Below the pieces are notes generated by a model that had not been told where the DNA came from, ran no database searches, and saw only the letters and a list, made by a program, of their open reading frames with translations. From Streptomyces sp. MBT53 (GTDB taxonomy: Bacteria; Actinomycetota; Actinomycetes; Streptomycetales; Streptomycetaceae): a stretch of DNA of 60,119 nucleotides. A program made the translations under genes and the position numbers. Positions 8,310 through 15,098 of this stretch are shown here, in pieces (within the stretch, counting starts at the first letter, position 1; every line of letters starts with the position of its first letter). The DNA lies in the NCBI RefSeq assembly GCF_016654115.1, contig NZ_JAEQAZ010000085.1, positions 1-60,119 on the forward strand, in the 5' to 3' direction.

Positions 8310-9989
8310 ATGTCTGCTGCCCCGAGTGCCGGTCCCCCGTCGCCCTCCTCGGGGCTGCCGGCCGAACCGGCCGTACGTGTGCCGCAGTTGCTGGCGGCGA
8401 TGCGGTCCGTGGGCAGTGGGCTCGAACTGCACTCCACGCTGGAGCGGATCTGCGAGGCGGCGGCCACGCTGACCGGCGCCCGGTACGCGGGACTCGGTGT
8501 CGTGGACGAGGAGGGCGACGCACTCGCCGACTTCGTCTTCCACGGTGTCGACGCGGGCACCGCGCGGCGCATCGGACGCTTTCCCGACGGGCACAAGGGG
8601 CTGCTCGGCGCCCTCGTCCGGGAGCCGGATCCGGTCCGGCTCGTGGATGTGACCCAGGACCCGCGCTCGTGGGGCTTCCCCGCGCACCATCCTCGGATGC
8701 GGGCCTTCCTTGGTGTTCCGATCCGGGTCCAGGGGGAGGTCTTCGGCAATCTCTATCTCGGCGAGAAGCGCGGCGGGGACCCCTTCGACGACGATGACGT
8801 CGACATGGTCCGGGTCCTGGCGACCGAGGCCGGTATCGCCATCGGCAACGCCCGGCTGTACGAGGCCGCCCAGCAGCGCGAGCGGTGGATCGACGGATCG
8901 GTGGCCGTCACGACCGCCCTGTTGTCCGGCGGGGACGCCGAGGACGCGCTCCAGGTCGTCGCGGAACGGGCCCGCCGGCTCTCCGGGTCGGCGGCCGGGA
9001 TCGTGCTGCTGCCCGCCGACGCGGGCGGCATGGAGATCGTCGCCGTGGCCTCGGAACGGCCGTCGGACCAGCTCGGCAGAGTCGTCCCGCCCGAGAGCGA
9101 GATCATGGCGCGACTCCTCGACGGACAGCCGGTGTTCGTCAAGGACGCGGGCACCGACCCCCGGATGATCAGCGCCCTCGCGCGCGCGTACGGGCCGATC
9201 ATGGCGCTGCCCCTGCAGAGCGGCGGGCGTGTCCTGGGGGCCTTGGTCACTCCTCGGGCGCGGGGCGAGCGGCCGTTCACGGAGGCGGAACGCACCCTCG
9301 CGATCCAGTTCGCCTCGCAGGCCGCGCTCGCGCTGATGATGGCCGAGGCCCAGCGCGACCGGGAACGCCTCGCGGTGTACGAGGACCGGGACCGGATCGC
9401 CCGCGACCTGCACGACCTGGTCGTCCAACGGCTGTTCGCCACCGGGATGATGCTGGAGAGCGCCCGGCGCGACTCGCTCGTGCCCGAGGTGCGGCAGGGC
9501 GTCGGCAACGCCGTCGACGAACTCGACATCACCATCCAGGAGATCCGCACCGCGATCTTCGCCCTCCAACAGGGCCCCACCGAAGCACCCTCCGGGCTGC
9601 GCACGCGGGTGCTGCGGGAAATCAACACGGCCGCCGTACCGCTCGGTTTCACCCCCGCGCACCGCTTCGTCGGCGCGGTCGACACCGTGGTCGGCGACCT
9701 GACCGGCAAGAACCTCATCGCGGCCCTGCGCGAGGCCCTCTCCAACGCGTTCCGGCACGCGGCGGCCACCCGGATCGAGGTCGTCGTCGACGCGACCGCG
9801 CCCCTGCCCGACGGGCGGCCGGGCGTACGACTCACGGTCGCGGACGACGGGGTCGGCATCCCGGAGGGCGGTCGCCGCAGCGGCCTGAGGAACCTCAAGC
9901 GCCGGGCCGAATCCCTGGGCGGCGACAGCTGGTACGGGCCCGGCGACGGCGGACGCGGTACGACGGTGGTGTGGCAGGCGCCCCACTGA
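8310..9989 (+). CDS. GAF-GAF sensor histidine kinase (DevS/NarL-partner type)
   Basis: This 559-aa protein has no transmembrane segment and should be cytoplasmic. Two GAF domains (about residues 30-180 and 200-345) precede a HisKA_3 dimerisation/phosphoacceptor segment RIARDLHDLVVQRLF (His about 367) and a HATPase domain with N-box EALSNAFRHA and G-boxes DDGVGIPEGG and SGLRNLKRRAESLGG. This layout is shared with the oxygen/redox kinases DevS/DosS. No haem-ligand assignment is possible by eye. No response regulator lies next to it, so it is an orphan and its partner must be elsewhere. Lying directly behind the bd oxidase genes, a redox- or gas-sensing role is an attractive inference only. The gene appears to be leaderless. 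Confidence 0.88.
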   Translation: MSAAPSAGPPSPSSGLPAEPAVRVPQLLAAMRSVGSGLELHSTLERICEAAATLTGARYAGLGVVDEEGDALADFVFHGVDAGTARRIGRFPDGHKGLLGALVREPDPVRLVDVTQDPRSWGFPAHHPRMRAFLGVPIRVQGEVFGNLYLGEKRGGDPFDDDDVDMVRVLATEAGIAIGNARLYEAAQQRERWIDGSVAVTTALLSGGDAEDALQVVAERARRLSGSAAGIVLLPADAGGMEIVAVASERPSDQLGRVVPPESEIMARLLDGQPVFVKDAGTDPRMISALARAYGPIMALPLQSGGRVLGALVTPRARGERPFTEAERTLAIQFASQAALALMMAEAQRDRERLAVYEDRDRIARDLHDLVVQRLFATGMMLESARRDSLVPEVRQGVGNAVDELDITIQEIRTAIFALQQGPTEAPSGLRTRVLREINTAAVPLGFTPAHRFVGAVDTVVGDLTGKNLIAALREALSNAFRHAAATRIEVVVDATAPLPDGRPGVRLTVADDGVGIPEGGRRSGLRNLKRRAESLGGDSWYGPGDGGRGTTVVWQAPH

Positions 9990-10093
9990 CCCCGTCGCCC
10001 CGGGGCTCCCGCTGAGCCGTTCGCGCCAGCCTGTCCCCCATGCGTACGACCTGAACAGGGCACTGGTCCGCCGCGCGGGTCACGATCGCTGAC

Positions 10094-10684
10094 GTGCCCT
10101 CATCTCGCCGTCACCCATTGCTCGTTCCGGTGCTGCTGTGCGCGATCGCCGTGCTGGCGGCCCGCCCCGGCGACGGCGGCAGCCACATCGTCGGCGGCGG
10201 GCAGACGGACGCCTCGGGAGCGGCGGGTTCCTGCCCGGGCACGGTCCGCCTCGACCAGCCGCCGACCACCGAAACCGCCTCATGGGTCGCGCCGGTGGAG
10301 TCGAGTGAGCTGTCCGCGGGGTTCGGCAGCGACGGCTCCCGGTGGGCGGACCGGCACACCGGCCAGGACTTCGCGGTGCCCGTCGGGACGCCGGTGCGGG
10401 CGGCCGGAGCGGGCCGGGTGGTGCGGGTGTCCTGCGGCGGCGCCTTCGGCACTCAGATCGTGGTCGAGCATCCGGGCGGCTACCGCACGCAGTACGCCCA
10501 CCTCTCCGCCGTCGCCGTCGACGAGGGGGACCGTGTCGTCACCGGCCAGTGGATCGGCGAGTCCGGCACGACCGGCAACTCCACGGGACCGCACCTGCAC
10601 TTCGAGGTACGGACCACTGCGGAGACGGGGTCGGCGGTCGATCCGCTGCCGTGGCTGGCGGCGCGCGGAGTGGCCGTCGGCTGA
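10094..10684 (+). CDS. Secreted M23 (LytM) family metallopeptidase
   Basis: The 196-aa product starts with a signal peptide (RR-H followed by LLVPVLLCAIAVLA) and a short Ser/Gly linker. An M23 endopeptidase domain then covers about residues 75-190. Zinc and catalytic residues are visible: HTGQD (His about 88, Asp about 92) and GPHLHFEV (HxH about 166-168). Such enzymes cleave peptidoglycan cross-bridges or act as LytM activators outside the cell. GTG at 10094 is the only reasonable start before the signal peptide; no clear ribosome binding site precedes it. The stop is 1 nt from the stop of the convergent HAD gene. I looked for a c-di-AMP riboswitch, common before such genes, but the 104-nt gap is too short and lacks its conserved blocks. 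Confidence 0.88.
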   Translation: MPSSRRHPLLVPVLLCAIAVLAARPGDGGSHIVGGGQTDASGAAGSCPGTVRLDQPPTTETASWVAPVESSELSAGFGSDGSRWADRHTGQDFAVPVGTPVRAAGAGRVVRVSCGGAFGTQIVVEHPGGYRTQYAHLSAVAVDEGDRVVTGQWIGESGTTGNSTGPHLHFEVRTTAETGSAVDPLPWLAARGVAVG

Positions 10685-10685
10685 G

Positions 10686-11555
10686 CTACCGCCGCTCCGC
10701 CAGCATCCGCTCGATGACGACCGCCACGCCGTCCTCGTTGTTGTCGACGGTCCGTCCCGAGGCGGCGGCGAGCACGGCGGGGTGCGCGTTGCCCATGGCG
10801 TACGACTGCCCCGCCCAGGTGAGCATCTCGACGTCGTTGGGCATGTCCCCGAAGGCGACGACCTCCTCGGGCGCGATACCCCGTTCCGCGCAGCACAGGG
10901 CGAGCGTGCTCGCCTTGGAGACACCGGGGCCGCTGATCTCCAGCAGGGCGCTGGGACTGGAGCGGGTGACGTTCGCGCGGTCGCCCAGGGCGAGTCGGGC
11001 GGTGGTCAGGAACTCGTCCGGGTCGAGGTCGGGGTGGAACGCGAGGATCTTCAGCACCGGTTCGTCGGCCCCCGGTGCGTCTGCCGCGAGGAGCTTCTCG
11101 GCGGGCGCGAGGGTGTCCGGGATCTCCATGTGCAGCTTCGGATACGCCGGCTCCTGGTAGAAGCCGTAGGTCTGCTCGATCGCGTACACCGTCCCGGGCG
11201 CCGCCTCGCGCACGAGTCGTACGGCGTCGAGGGCGTTGTTGCGGGCCAGTTCGCGGACCTTCACGAAGCGGTGGGCGCCGGGGCCGCCGTGCAGGTCGAC
11301 CACGGCGGCGCCGTTTCCGCAGATCGCCAGGCCGTGGCCGTGGACGTGGTCGCTGACGACGTCCATCCAGCGGGCCGGGCGGCCGGTCACGAAGAAGACC
11401 TCGACACCCGCCTCCTCGGCAGCCGCCAGGGCGGCGACCGTGCGGGGGGACACCGACTTGTCGTCGCGCAGCAGAGTGCCGTCCAGGTCGGTGGCGATCA
11501 GCCGTGGCGGGGCGGCGGAGGCCGGGGTCTCGGGCTGTCGAGTCGCTGAGGTCAC
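10686..11555 (-). CDS. HAD-superfamily (Cof-type) sugar phosphatase-like hydrolase
   Basis: This 289-aa protein carries all HAD motifs. Motif I is ATDLDGTLL with nucleophile and acid Asp residues, motif II is VTGRP, and motif III/IV is the Lys in SKAST followed by GDMPNDVEML. The Cof/IIB cap lies between motifs II and III. Enzymes of this type dephosphorylate small sugar phosphates, FMN or pyridoxal phosphate; the substrate here is unknown. GTG at 11555 is chosen because GGGAG lies 8-9 nt upstream, whereas ATG at 11573 lacks one. A paralogue of the same subfamily with nearly the same motifs is encoded at 30895-31698. The gene converges on the M23 peptidase gene. Confidence 0.85.
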   Translation of the reverse strand: MTSATRQPETPASAAPPRLIATDLDGTLLRDDKSVSPRTVAALAAAEEAGVEVFFVTGRPARWMDVVSDHVHGHGLAICGNGAAVVDLHGGPGAHRFVKVRELARNNALDAVRLVREAAPGTVYAIEQTYGFYQEPAYPKLHMEIPDTLAPAEKLLAADAPGADEPVLKILAFHPDLDPDEFLTTARLALGDRANVTRSSPSALLEISGPGVSKASTLALCCAERGIAPEEVVAFGDMPNDVEMLTWAGQSYAMGNAHPAVLAAASGRTVDNNEDGVAVVIERMLAERR

Positions 11556-12559
11556 CGGGCCATTCTCCCGCATTTGCCCGCACGGCCGTGCGAGGGTGCG
11601 CACATGTGAGTGGTTATGGCCCCTCGCAGGGCCGTCGCGCCTGCGGTCAGGGGTGCCGCCGGGGCGGCGGAGGAGTGTCCCGTCAGGGTTCCGCGGTGTG
11701 TCGGTGGGCGCGGGCACGCCGATCGGTGCCGGGCCGGATGCGCTGGGGCAAAACCGTGCGGGCGGAGCCGACGGTTCCGGTGGGCCGACGTTACGGCTCC
11801 CGCCGGAAGGCGGGCCGGCGGGTGCGGCCGATCCGGAGCGATGCGGTGGAGCCGGCCCCGTTCCACCGCGCCGAGGGCGGGACCGCCGTACGGTCCGGGT
11901 GGCGTGTCGGCCATCGGGTCGTACCAGGTGGTGTGCCGTGGGAGCGGACAAGGGTGTGCGTCTCGTCCGGGACCGGCACGGCGCGTTCTCCCGCGCTCGG
12001 TGGCGGATGCGGTCGGGCGCGGCACCCGAAGCCCGTGCCTTTCCGTGGGGACGGGCAACTGCGGCCCGATTCGTATGCAACAGCAAATGATCGCACATGC
12101 CCCGGGGGTGGATCGGGGCCGTCGGTGCCCCCGGGCGGTGCCGGACCCGCGCCGTTTGGTCAACTGGCCTTGTTCGACGCGGACTGAGGTCTGTACCAGG
12201 GGTGCCGTCGGGCGCCTCGGTTACCCACTCCGGCGCGCGGAAACCTCAAGACTGCCTCAACTCGCTTTACATTAGGTAACGTTCATCGTTTACTGACGCT
12301 TCCCCACGATGGCACGCCTCCGGGCGCGGATGAGGGACCTCGGCGGCTGCTGCCCGCGCGGCCCTCACCAGCCGTATCGGAATGGAGGCGCGCCCTGCGG
12401 GGAGCGCAGATCCGCGACACCGTCGACCCGGCCCATCGGGTCGAGGTGCCACGACAACCGCCGCCCGGCGCCGAAATCCCGGCATGCGAGCAGCGCAAGG
12501 AGAGCAACGGGACAACCGGCTGAGGCGGTCACACAGATATCAACGGGGAGATCATCGCT
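11556..12559. other. About 1 kb without a credible gene
   Basis: Several long open frames exist on both strands, but they read as Arg/Pro/Gly-rich shadow sequences with no family resemblance and no ribosome binding site. The region is GC-rich to about 12,165. An AT-rich island follows at 12,255-12,300 (TTTACATTAGGTAACG, TCATCGTTTACTGACG) that looks like a promoter or operator zone, with a TAATGT hexamer on the minus strand. An untranslated RNA, decayed genes, or the 5' control region of the luxR-like gene are possible; I cannot choose among them. Confidence 0.5.
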
Positions 12560-12889
12560 TTGACAAATCTCACGAAGGACGATCAGAGACCGGGGCCACG
12601 GCCGGAGCCGCAGCCGGGGCCGCAAGGGGACTTGAGCGCCGCCCCGGCCACCCCGCCCGCTCCAGGGGACCCTCACGCCATCCCCTCGCTCACCCCCCGA
12701 GAACGGCAAGTTCTCGTCCTGCTCAGTCACGCCGCCGACAATCGCGAGATCAGCCGCCGGCTGGGCATAGCCGAGCGCACCGTCAAAGCGCATCTGACCA
12801 ACCTCATGGTCAAGATCAAAGTGACCGGCCGTACGGAAGCGGCCCTCTTCGCCTACGCCCATCACGGCCGTCTCGCCGACGGGCTCTGA
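12560..12889 (+). CDS. Small LuxR-type (GerE) DNA-binding protein
   Basis: The 109-aa product has about 45 disordered Pro/Gly/Glu-rich residues followed by a complete LuxR C-terminal helix-turn-helix: LTPRERQVLVLLSHAADNRE, IAERTVKAHLTNLMVKIKV and a C-terminal helix. There is no receiver, autoinducer or sensor domain, so it resembles the stand-alone output domains of NarL/FixJ regulators. TTG at 12560 is the start, with GGGGAG 9 nt upstream; no ATG or GTG fits. It could regulate the downstream palindrome promoter, but nothing in the sequence proves this. A truncated response-regulator remnant is the alternative, though the intact ribosome binding site argues against decay. Confidence 0.75.
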   Translation: MTNLTKDDQRPGPRPEPQPGPQGDLSAAPATPPAPGDPHAIPSLTPRERQVLVLLSHAADNREISRRLGIAERTVKAHLTNLMVKIKVTGRTEAALFAYAHHGRLADGL

Positions 12890-12917
12890 GGATCCCGTCC
12901 GCCGCCGCACCCCGGGC

Positions 12918-12947
12918 TTGACAACGTGCATATCGCTTATCGATACT
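12918..12947 (+). promoter_or_regulatory. Strong promoter for the DUF2975/XRE operon
   Basis: TTGACA (12918-12923) and GATACT (12942-12947) are separated by 18 bp, a near-consensus vegetative promoter and unusually good for this genome. The spacer and -10 element are covered by the 21-bp-arm palindrome at 12924-12968, so a bound repressor would occlude RNA polymerase. Confidence 0.7.
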
Positions 12948-12968
12948 ATCGATAAGCGATATGCACGT
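12924..12968. promoter_or_regulatory. Perfect palindrome (two 21-bp arms, 3-nt centre), likely operator
   Basis: The arm 12924-12944 is exactly complementary to 12948-12968 around ACT. Each arm contains TATCGCTTATCGAT, so the site is built of repeated TATCG/CGATA half-sites and could bind two dimers. It lies between the -35 element and the start of the DUF2975 gene. The downstream XRE protein is the obvious candidate ligand (autoregulation), with the small LuxR-type protein as an alternative. Confidence 0.8.
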
Positions 12969-12988
12969 GGGGTGACAGGGGGGAAACC

Positions 12989-13609
12989 GTGAGTACGAAG
13001 TCCTGGTGGAGCCGGACCGACAACCGACTGCTGGAGGCGGCTCTCGGCCTGGCCGCCCTGCTCGACGGCGTCTTCGGCGTACTGCTCCCGGCTCTCGGAG
13101 TGGTCGGCCTCATCGACCCCGTGGACACCCGCGAGGTCAGGACCGAGACCGCGACCCGGGTACCGGGCACCGTGACCGACGCGGTCGCGGGCCACGGCAT
13201 GACCCTCACCGGCACCCACCGGGCCGACCTCGCCTTCGCCCACCCCGACCTGGGCCAGCGCCTGTTGCTCGCCCTGCCGGATGTCGTCGGCGGTCTGCTG
13301 CTGCTCCTCGTCCTGGTCCTCCTGACGCGGATGGCCGGGACACTGCGGGACGGCGATGTCTTCGTGCCGAGGAACGCCCGCCGGCTGAGTGTCATCGGGC
13401 TCACGGTGCTGGTCCAGGCCGTCCTCTCCCCGACGCTGCCGGCGTTCACCACACAGGCACTGGTGAGCGGCACCCCCATGGCCGAGCAGATCCCCCTCTC
13501 GGTCACCTTCACCGGTGAGTACGTCCTGCTCGCCTTCCTCATCCTGTCGCTGGGCGAGGTCTTCCGGCGGGGGACCAAGCTCCGCGCCGACACCGAGGGG
13601 CTGGTCTGA
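12989..13609 (+). CDS. DUF2975 family membrane protein
   Basis: The 206-aa protein has four hydrophobic segments (about residues 15-45, 100-120, 140-165 and 175-195) with an extracytoplasmic loop between the first two, the layout of DUF2975 proteins. Members are usually encoded just before a small YozG-type XRE regulator, as here. The biochemical role is unknown; it may sense or modulate something at the membrane for its partner regulator. GTG at 12989 follows a GGGGGGAAA purine tract. Its stop overlaps the next start (TGATG). Expression should be controlled by the promoter-palindrome immediately upstream. Confidence 0.78.
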   Translation: MSTKSWWSRTDNRLLEAALGLAALLDGVFGVLLPALGVVGLIDPVDTREVRTETATRVPGTVTDAVAGHGMTLTGTHRADLAFAHPDLGQRLLLALPDVVGGLLLLLVLVLLTRMAGTLRDGDVFVPRNARRLSVIGLTVLVQAVLSPTLPAFTTQALVSGTPMAEQIPLSVTFTGEYVLLAFLILSLGEVFRRGTKLRADTEGLV

Positions 13610-13833
13610 TGCCGCCGGACGAGGAACACCGGGTCAAGGTCCACCTGGACCGGCTGCTGGCCGAGCGCGGTATGACCCTGTCCGAACTGGCGGCCAAGGT
13701 CGACGTGACGGTGGTCAACCTCTCCGTCCTGAAGAACGACCGGGCGAAGGCGATCCGCTTCTCCACCCTCACCGCGATCTGCCGCGAACTGAACTGCCAG
13801 CCCGGCGACCTGCTCAGCGTCCGCGAGGACTGA
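13609..13833 (+). CDS. Small XRE-family regulator (YozG-like)
   Basis: This 74-aa protein is a minimal Cro/C1-type helix-turn-helix: LDRLLAERGMTLSELAAKVD is the first helix pair and VTVVNLSVLKNDRAKAIRFS the recognition region, ending with CRELNCQPGDLLSVRED, the typical C-terminal signature of YozG. It is translationally coupled to the DUF2975 gene (TGATG overlap). The pair is a widespread but uncharacterised membrane protein/regulator module. It probably binds the 45-bp palindrome in front of the operon (inference). Confidence 0.85.
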   Translation: MPPDEEHRVKVHLDRLLAERGMTLSELAAKVDVTVVNLSVLKNDRAKAIRFSTLTAICRELNCQPGDLLSVRED

Positions 13834-13878
13834 CCCGAACACAGCCTGTAACTCCACCATCTAGACAAGGGATTGCTC

Positions 13879-14358
13879 ATGGGGACGACCTCTGTCCGGC
13901 AGCTGTTACAGGCCGGCGTGATCACCGTGTGTGCCGCCGCGCTCGCGGCGTGCGGGACCTCCTCGCGCTCCTACAACGTGTCGGCAGCGCCGGGAGGCGA
14001 CAGCGCCGGCTGCTCCGGTCTGGTGAGCAGGGCGCCGCAGAAACTGGGCGGCCACGAGCGCAACGATTCCGACCAGAAGGGAACGGCCGTCTGGGGGGAC
14101 GGCGATGTGATCCTCCGCTGCGGGAACATCTCGGACGTCCCGGAGTCCGCCGCGTGCACGTCGGTCAAGGGCGTCGACTGGGTCGTGAACGCGAAGAAGA
14201 CCCACGACGGGACGAAGACGGTCCTGTCGTACGGGCGCAGCCCCGCGGCCGAGGTCACCATGTCGGAGCGGATCAAGGACAAGGACGCCGTCATCGGTGC
14301 GATGTCCGGGATCGTGTCGGGGCTCGCCCGGCAGAAGGCGTGCACGAAGCAGGGCTGA
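13879..14358 (+). CDS. DUF3515 family lipoprotein
   Basis: The 159-aa product has a short N-terminal signal with lipobox LAAC (Cys about 25). A DUF3515 domain follows, recognisable by GCSGLVSRAPQKLGG, a WGDGDVILRCG block and GVDWVV. It should be a membrane-anchored exported protein in the envelope; the family has no established function. ATG at 13879 is favoured because AAGGGA lies 6 nt upstream; an upstream TTG at 13873 overlaps that site. Streptomyces genomes usually carry another DUF3515 gene elsewhere, so this may be an accessory copy. Confidence 0.78.
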   Translation: MGTTSVRQLLQAGVITVCAAALAACGTSSRSYNVSAAPGGDSAGCSGLVSRAPQKLGGHERNDSDQKGTAVWGDGDVILRCGNISDVPESAACTSVKGVDWVVNAKKTHDGTKTVLSYGRSPAAEVTMSERIKDKDAVIGAMSGIVSGLARQKACTKQG

Positions 14359-14414
14359 GGTAGCCCTGAGGGGCAGGATGCCCGAAGGTGCGATGGTGGC
14401 CGATGTGGCCAGAG

Positions 14415-14496
14415 CCGTAGAAATCAGTGGAACGTGCGTACGGGTGCCGTCTCGGGTACCGGACGCACGGCCAAGGAAGCATTTCCACTTCTACGG
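14415..14496 (+). promoter_or_regulatory. Long interrupted hairpin in the leader of the secreted-protein gene
   Basis: CCGTAGAA (14415-14422) pairs with TTCTACGG (14489-14496), GTGGAA (14427-14432) with TTCCAC (14483-14488), and CGTGCGT (14433-14439) with ACGCACG (14463-14469). Together these form 21 pairs with a 4-nt bulge on one side and a 13-nt bulge on the other. The outer stem reaches the first two G residues of the GGGGAG ribosome binding site (14495-14500). It could control translation or protect the mRNA 5' end. Confidence 0.65.
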
Positions 14497-14505
14497 GGAG
14501 AAACC

Positions 14506-15012
14506 ATGCGTAATCTCTCGCGCCTCGCGTCTGGTGGTGCCGCGGCGATAGCTGCCGGGGCGCTGCTGTTCGCGGCCGCGCCCGCGCACGCCACGTCGGC
14601 CTCGAACACCTGGGGCATCCCGGGTCACAGAATGCAGGTGAACGCCTGGCACTGCGGCTCGTACGTGACGGCCTGCGACTGGAAGGCGTCGACCAAGCTG
14701 TACAAGGGCAACAGTGGCTCGACGCACGACAGCGCGCAGTGGGTGCAGAACCGGGCCATCCTGGCCGCTCACGGCATCAGCGTCTCCATCAAGATCTCGA
14801 AGAACCCCGAGGCGTCGCTGACGATGAACAGCAGGTCGCAGGGAACGGTCCGCTGGAAGAACTACGGCGGCCACAAGTGGATCGCGGACACCTACGGGCA
14901 GATGAAGCCCAGCAGGCTGACCGTGTACGTCTCGACGAAGTCCTGCGGCTCCGCCCAGATCACCAGCCGCATCAAGTTCACGGAGAAGTGCGTCTACGCC
15001 GGCGCCTCCTGA
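14506..15012 (+). CDS. Secreted protein of unknown function, 168 aa
   Basis: A signal peptide is clear (MRNLSRLASGG, hydrophobic core AAAIAAGALLFAAAP, cleavage after AHA). The mature part of about 138 aa is Lys/Ser/Gly-rich with four cysteines (two in NAWHCGSYVTACDW, two near the C-terminus) that could form disulfides, and many aromatic residues. I do not recognise the family. ATG at 14506 has GGGGAG 6 nt upstream, and a structured leader precedes it. A 13-bp terminator hairpin follows 32 nt after the stop, in front of the lipoprotein/ABC genes. A high-level secreted product with lower read-through into a transporter/lipoprotein operon is the pattern seen for bacteriocin-like proteins, but homology to any bacteriocin is not visible. 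Confidence 0.75.
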   Translation: MRNLSRLASGGAAAIAAGALLFAAAPAHATSASNTWGIPGHRMQVNAWHCGSYVTACDWKASTKLYKGNSGSTHDSAQWVQNRAILAAHGISVSIKISKNPEASLTMNSRSQGTVRWKNYGGHKWIADTYGQMKPSRLTVYVSTKSCGSAQITSRIKFTEKCVYAGAS

Positions 15013-15044
15013 TCCGCGCCTGACACCGCGCACCGCCTGAACGT

Positions 15045-15075
15045 CTCTGCCCCCGCCTCCTCGGCGGGGGCAGAG
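15045..15075 (+). terminator. Strong hairpin terminator or attenuator
   Basis: CTCTGCCCCCGCC (15045-15057) is perfectly complementary to 15063-15075 around a 5-nt loop, 13 uninterrupted G/C-rich pairs followed by TCTCTT. It separates the secreted-protein gene from the lipoprotein/ABC operon, whose first start is only 24 nt further on. There is hardly room for an independent promoter, so partial read-through is likely. Confidence 0.8.
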
Positions 15076-15098
15076 GTCTCTTACGGGGGAGAACCGGG

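Noticed and set aside
9990..10093. c-di-AMP (ydaO) riboswitch before the M23 peptidase gene
   Set aside because: Such riboswitches commonly precede Streptomyces cell-wall hydrolase genes, but this gap is too short and the conserved blocks are missing.
11600..12280. Open frames on both strands upstream of the luxR-like gene
   Set aside because: They have Arg/Pro/Gly-rich translations with no motif, no ribosome binding site and no typical codon bias; the apparent N-terminal extension of the HAD gene here is also unsupported.
14506..15012. Lactococcin-972-type bacteriocin
   Set aside because: The gene order is suggestive, but the mature protein is about twice as long and lacks the aromatic pattern of that family as I know it, so homology is not claimed.
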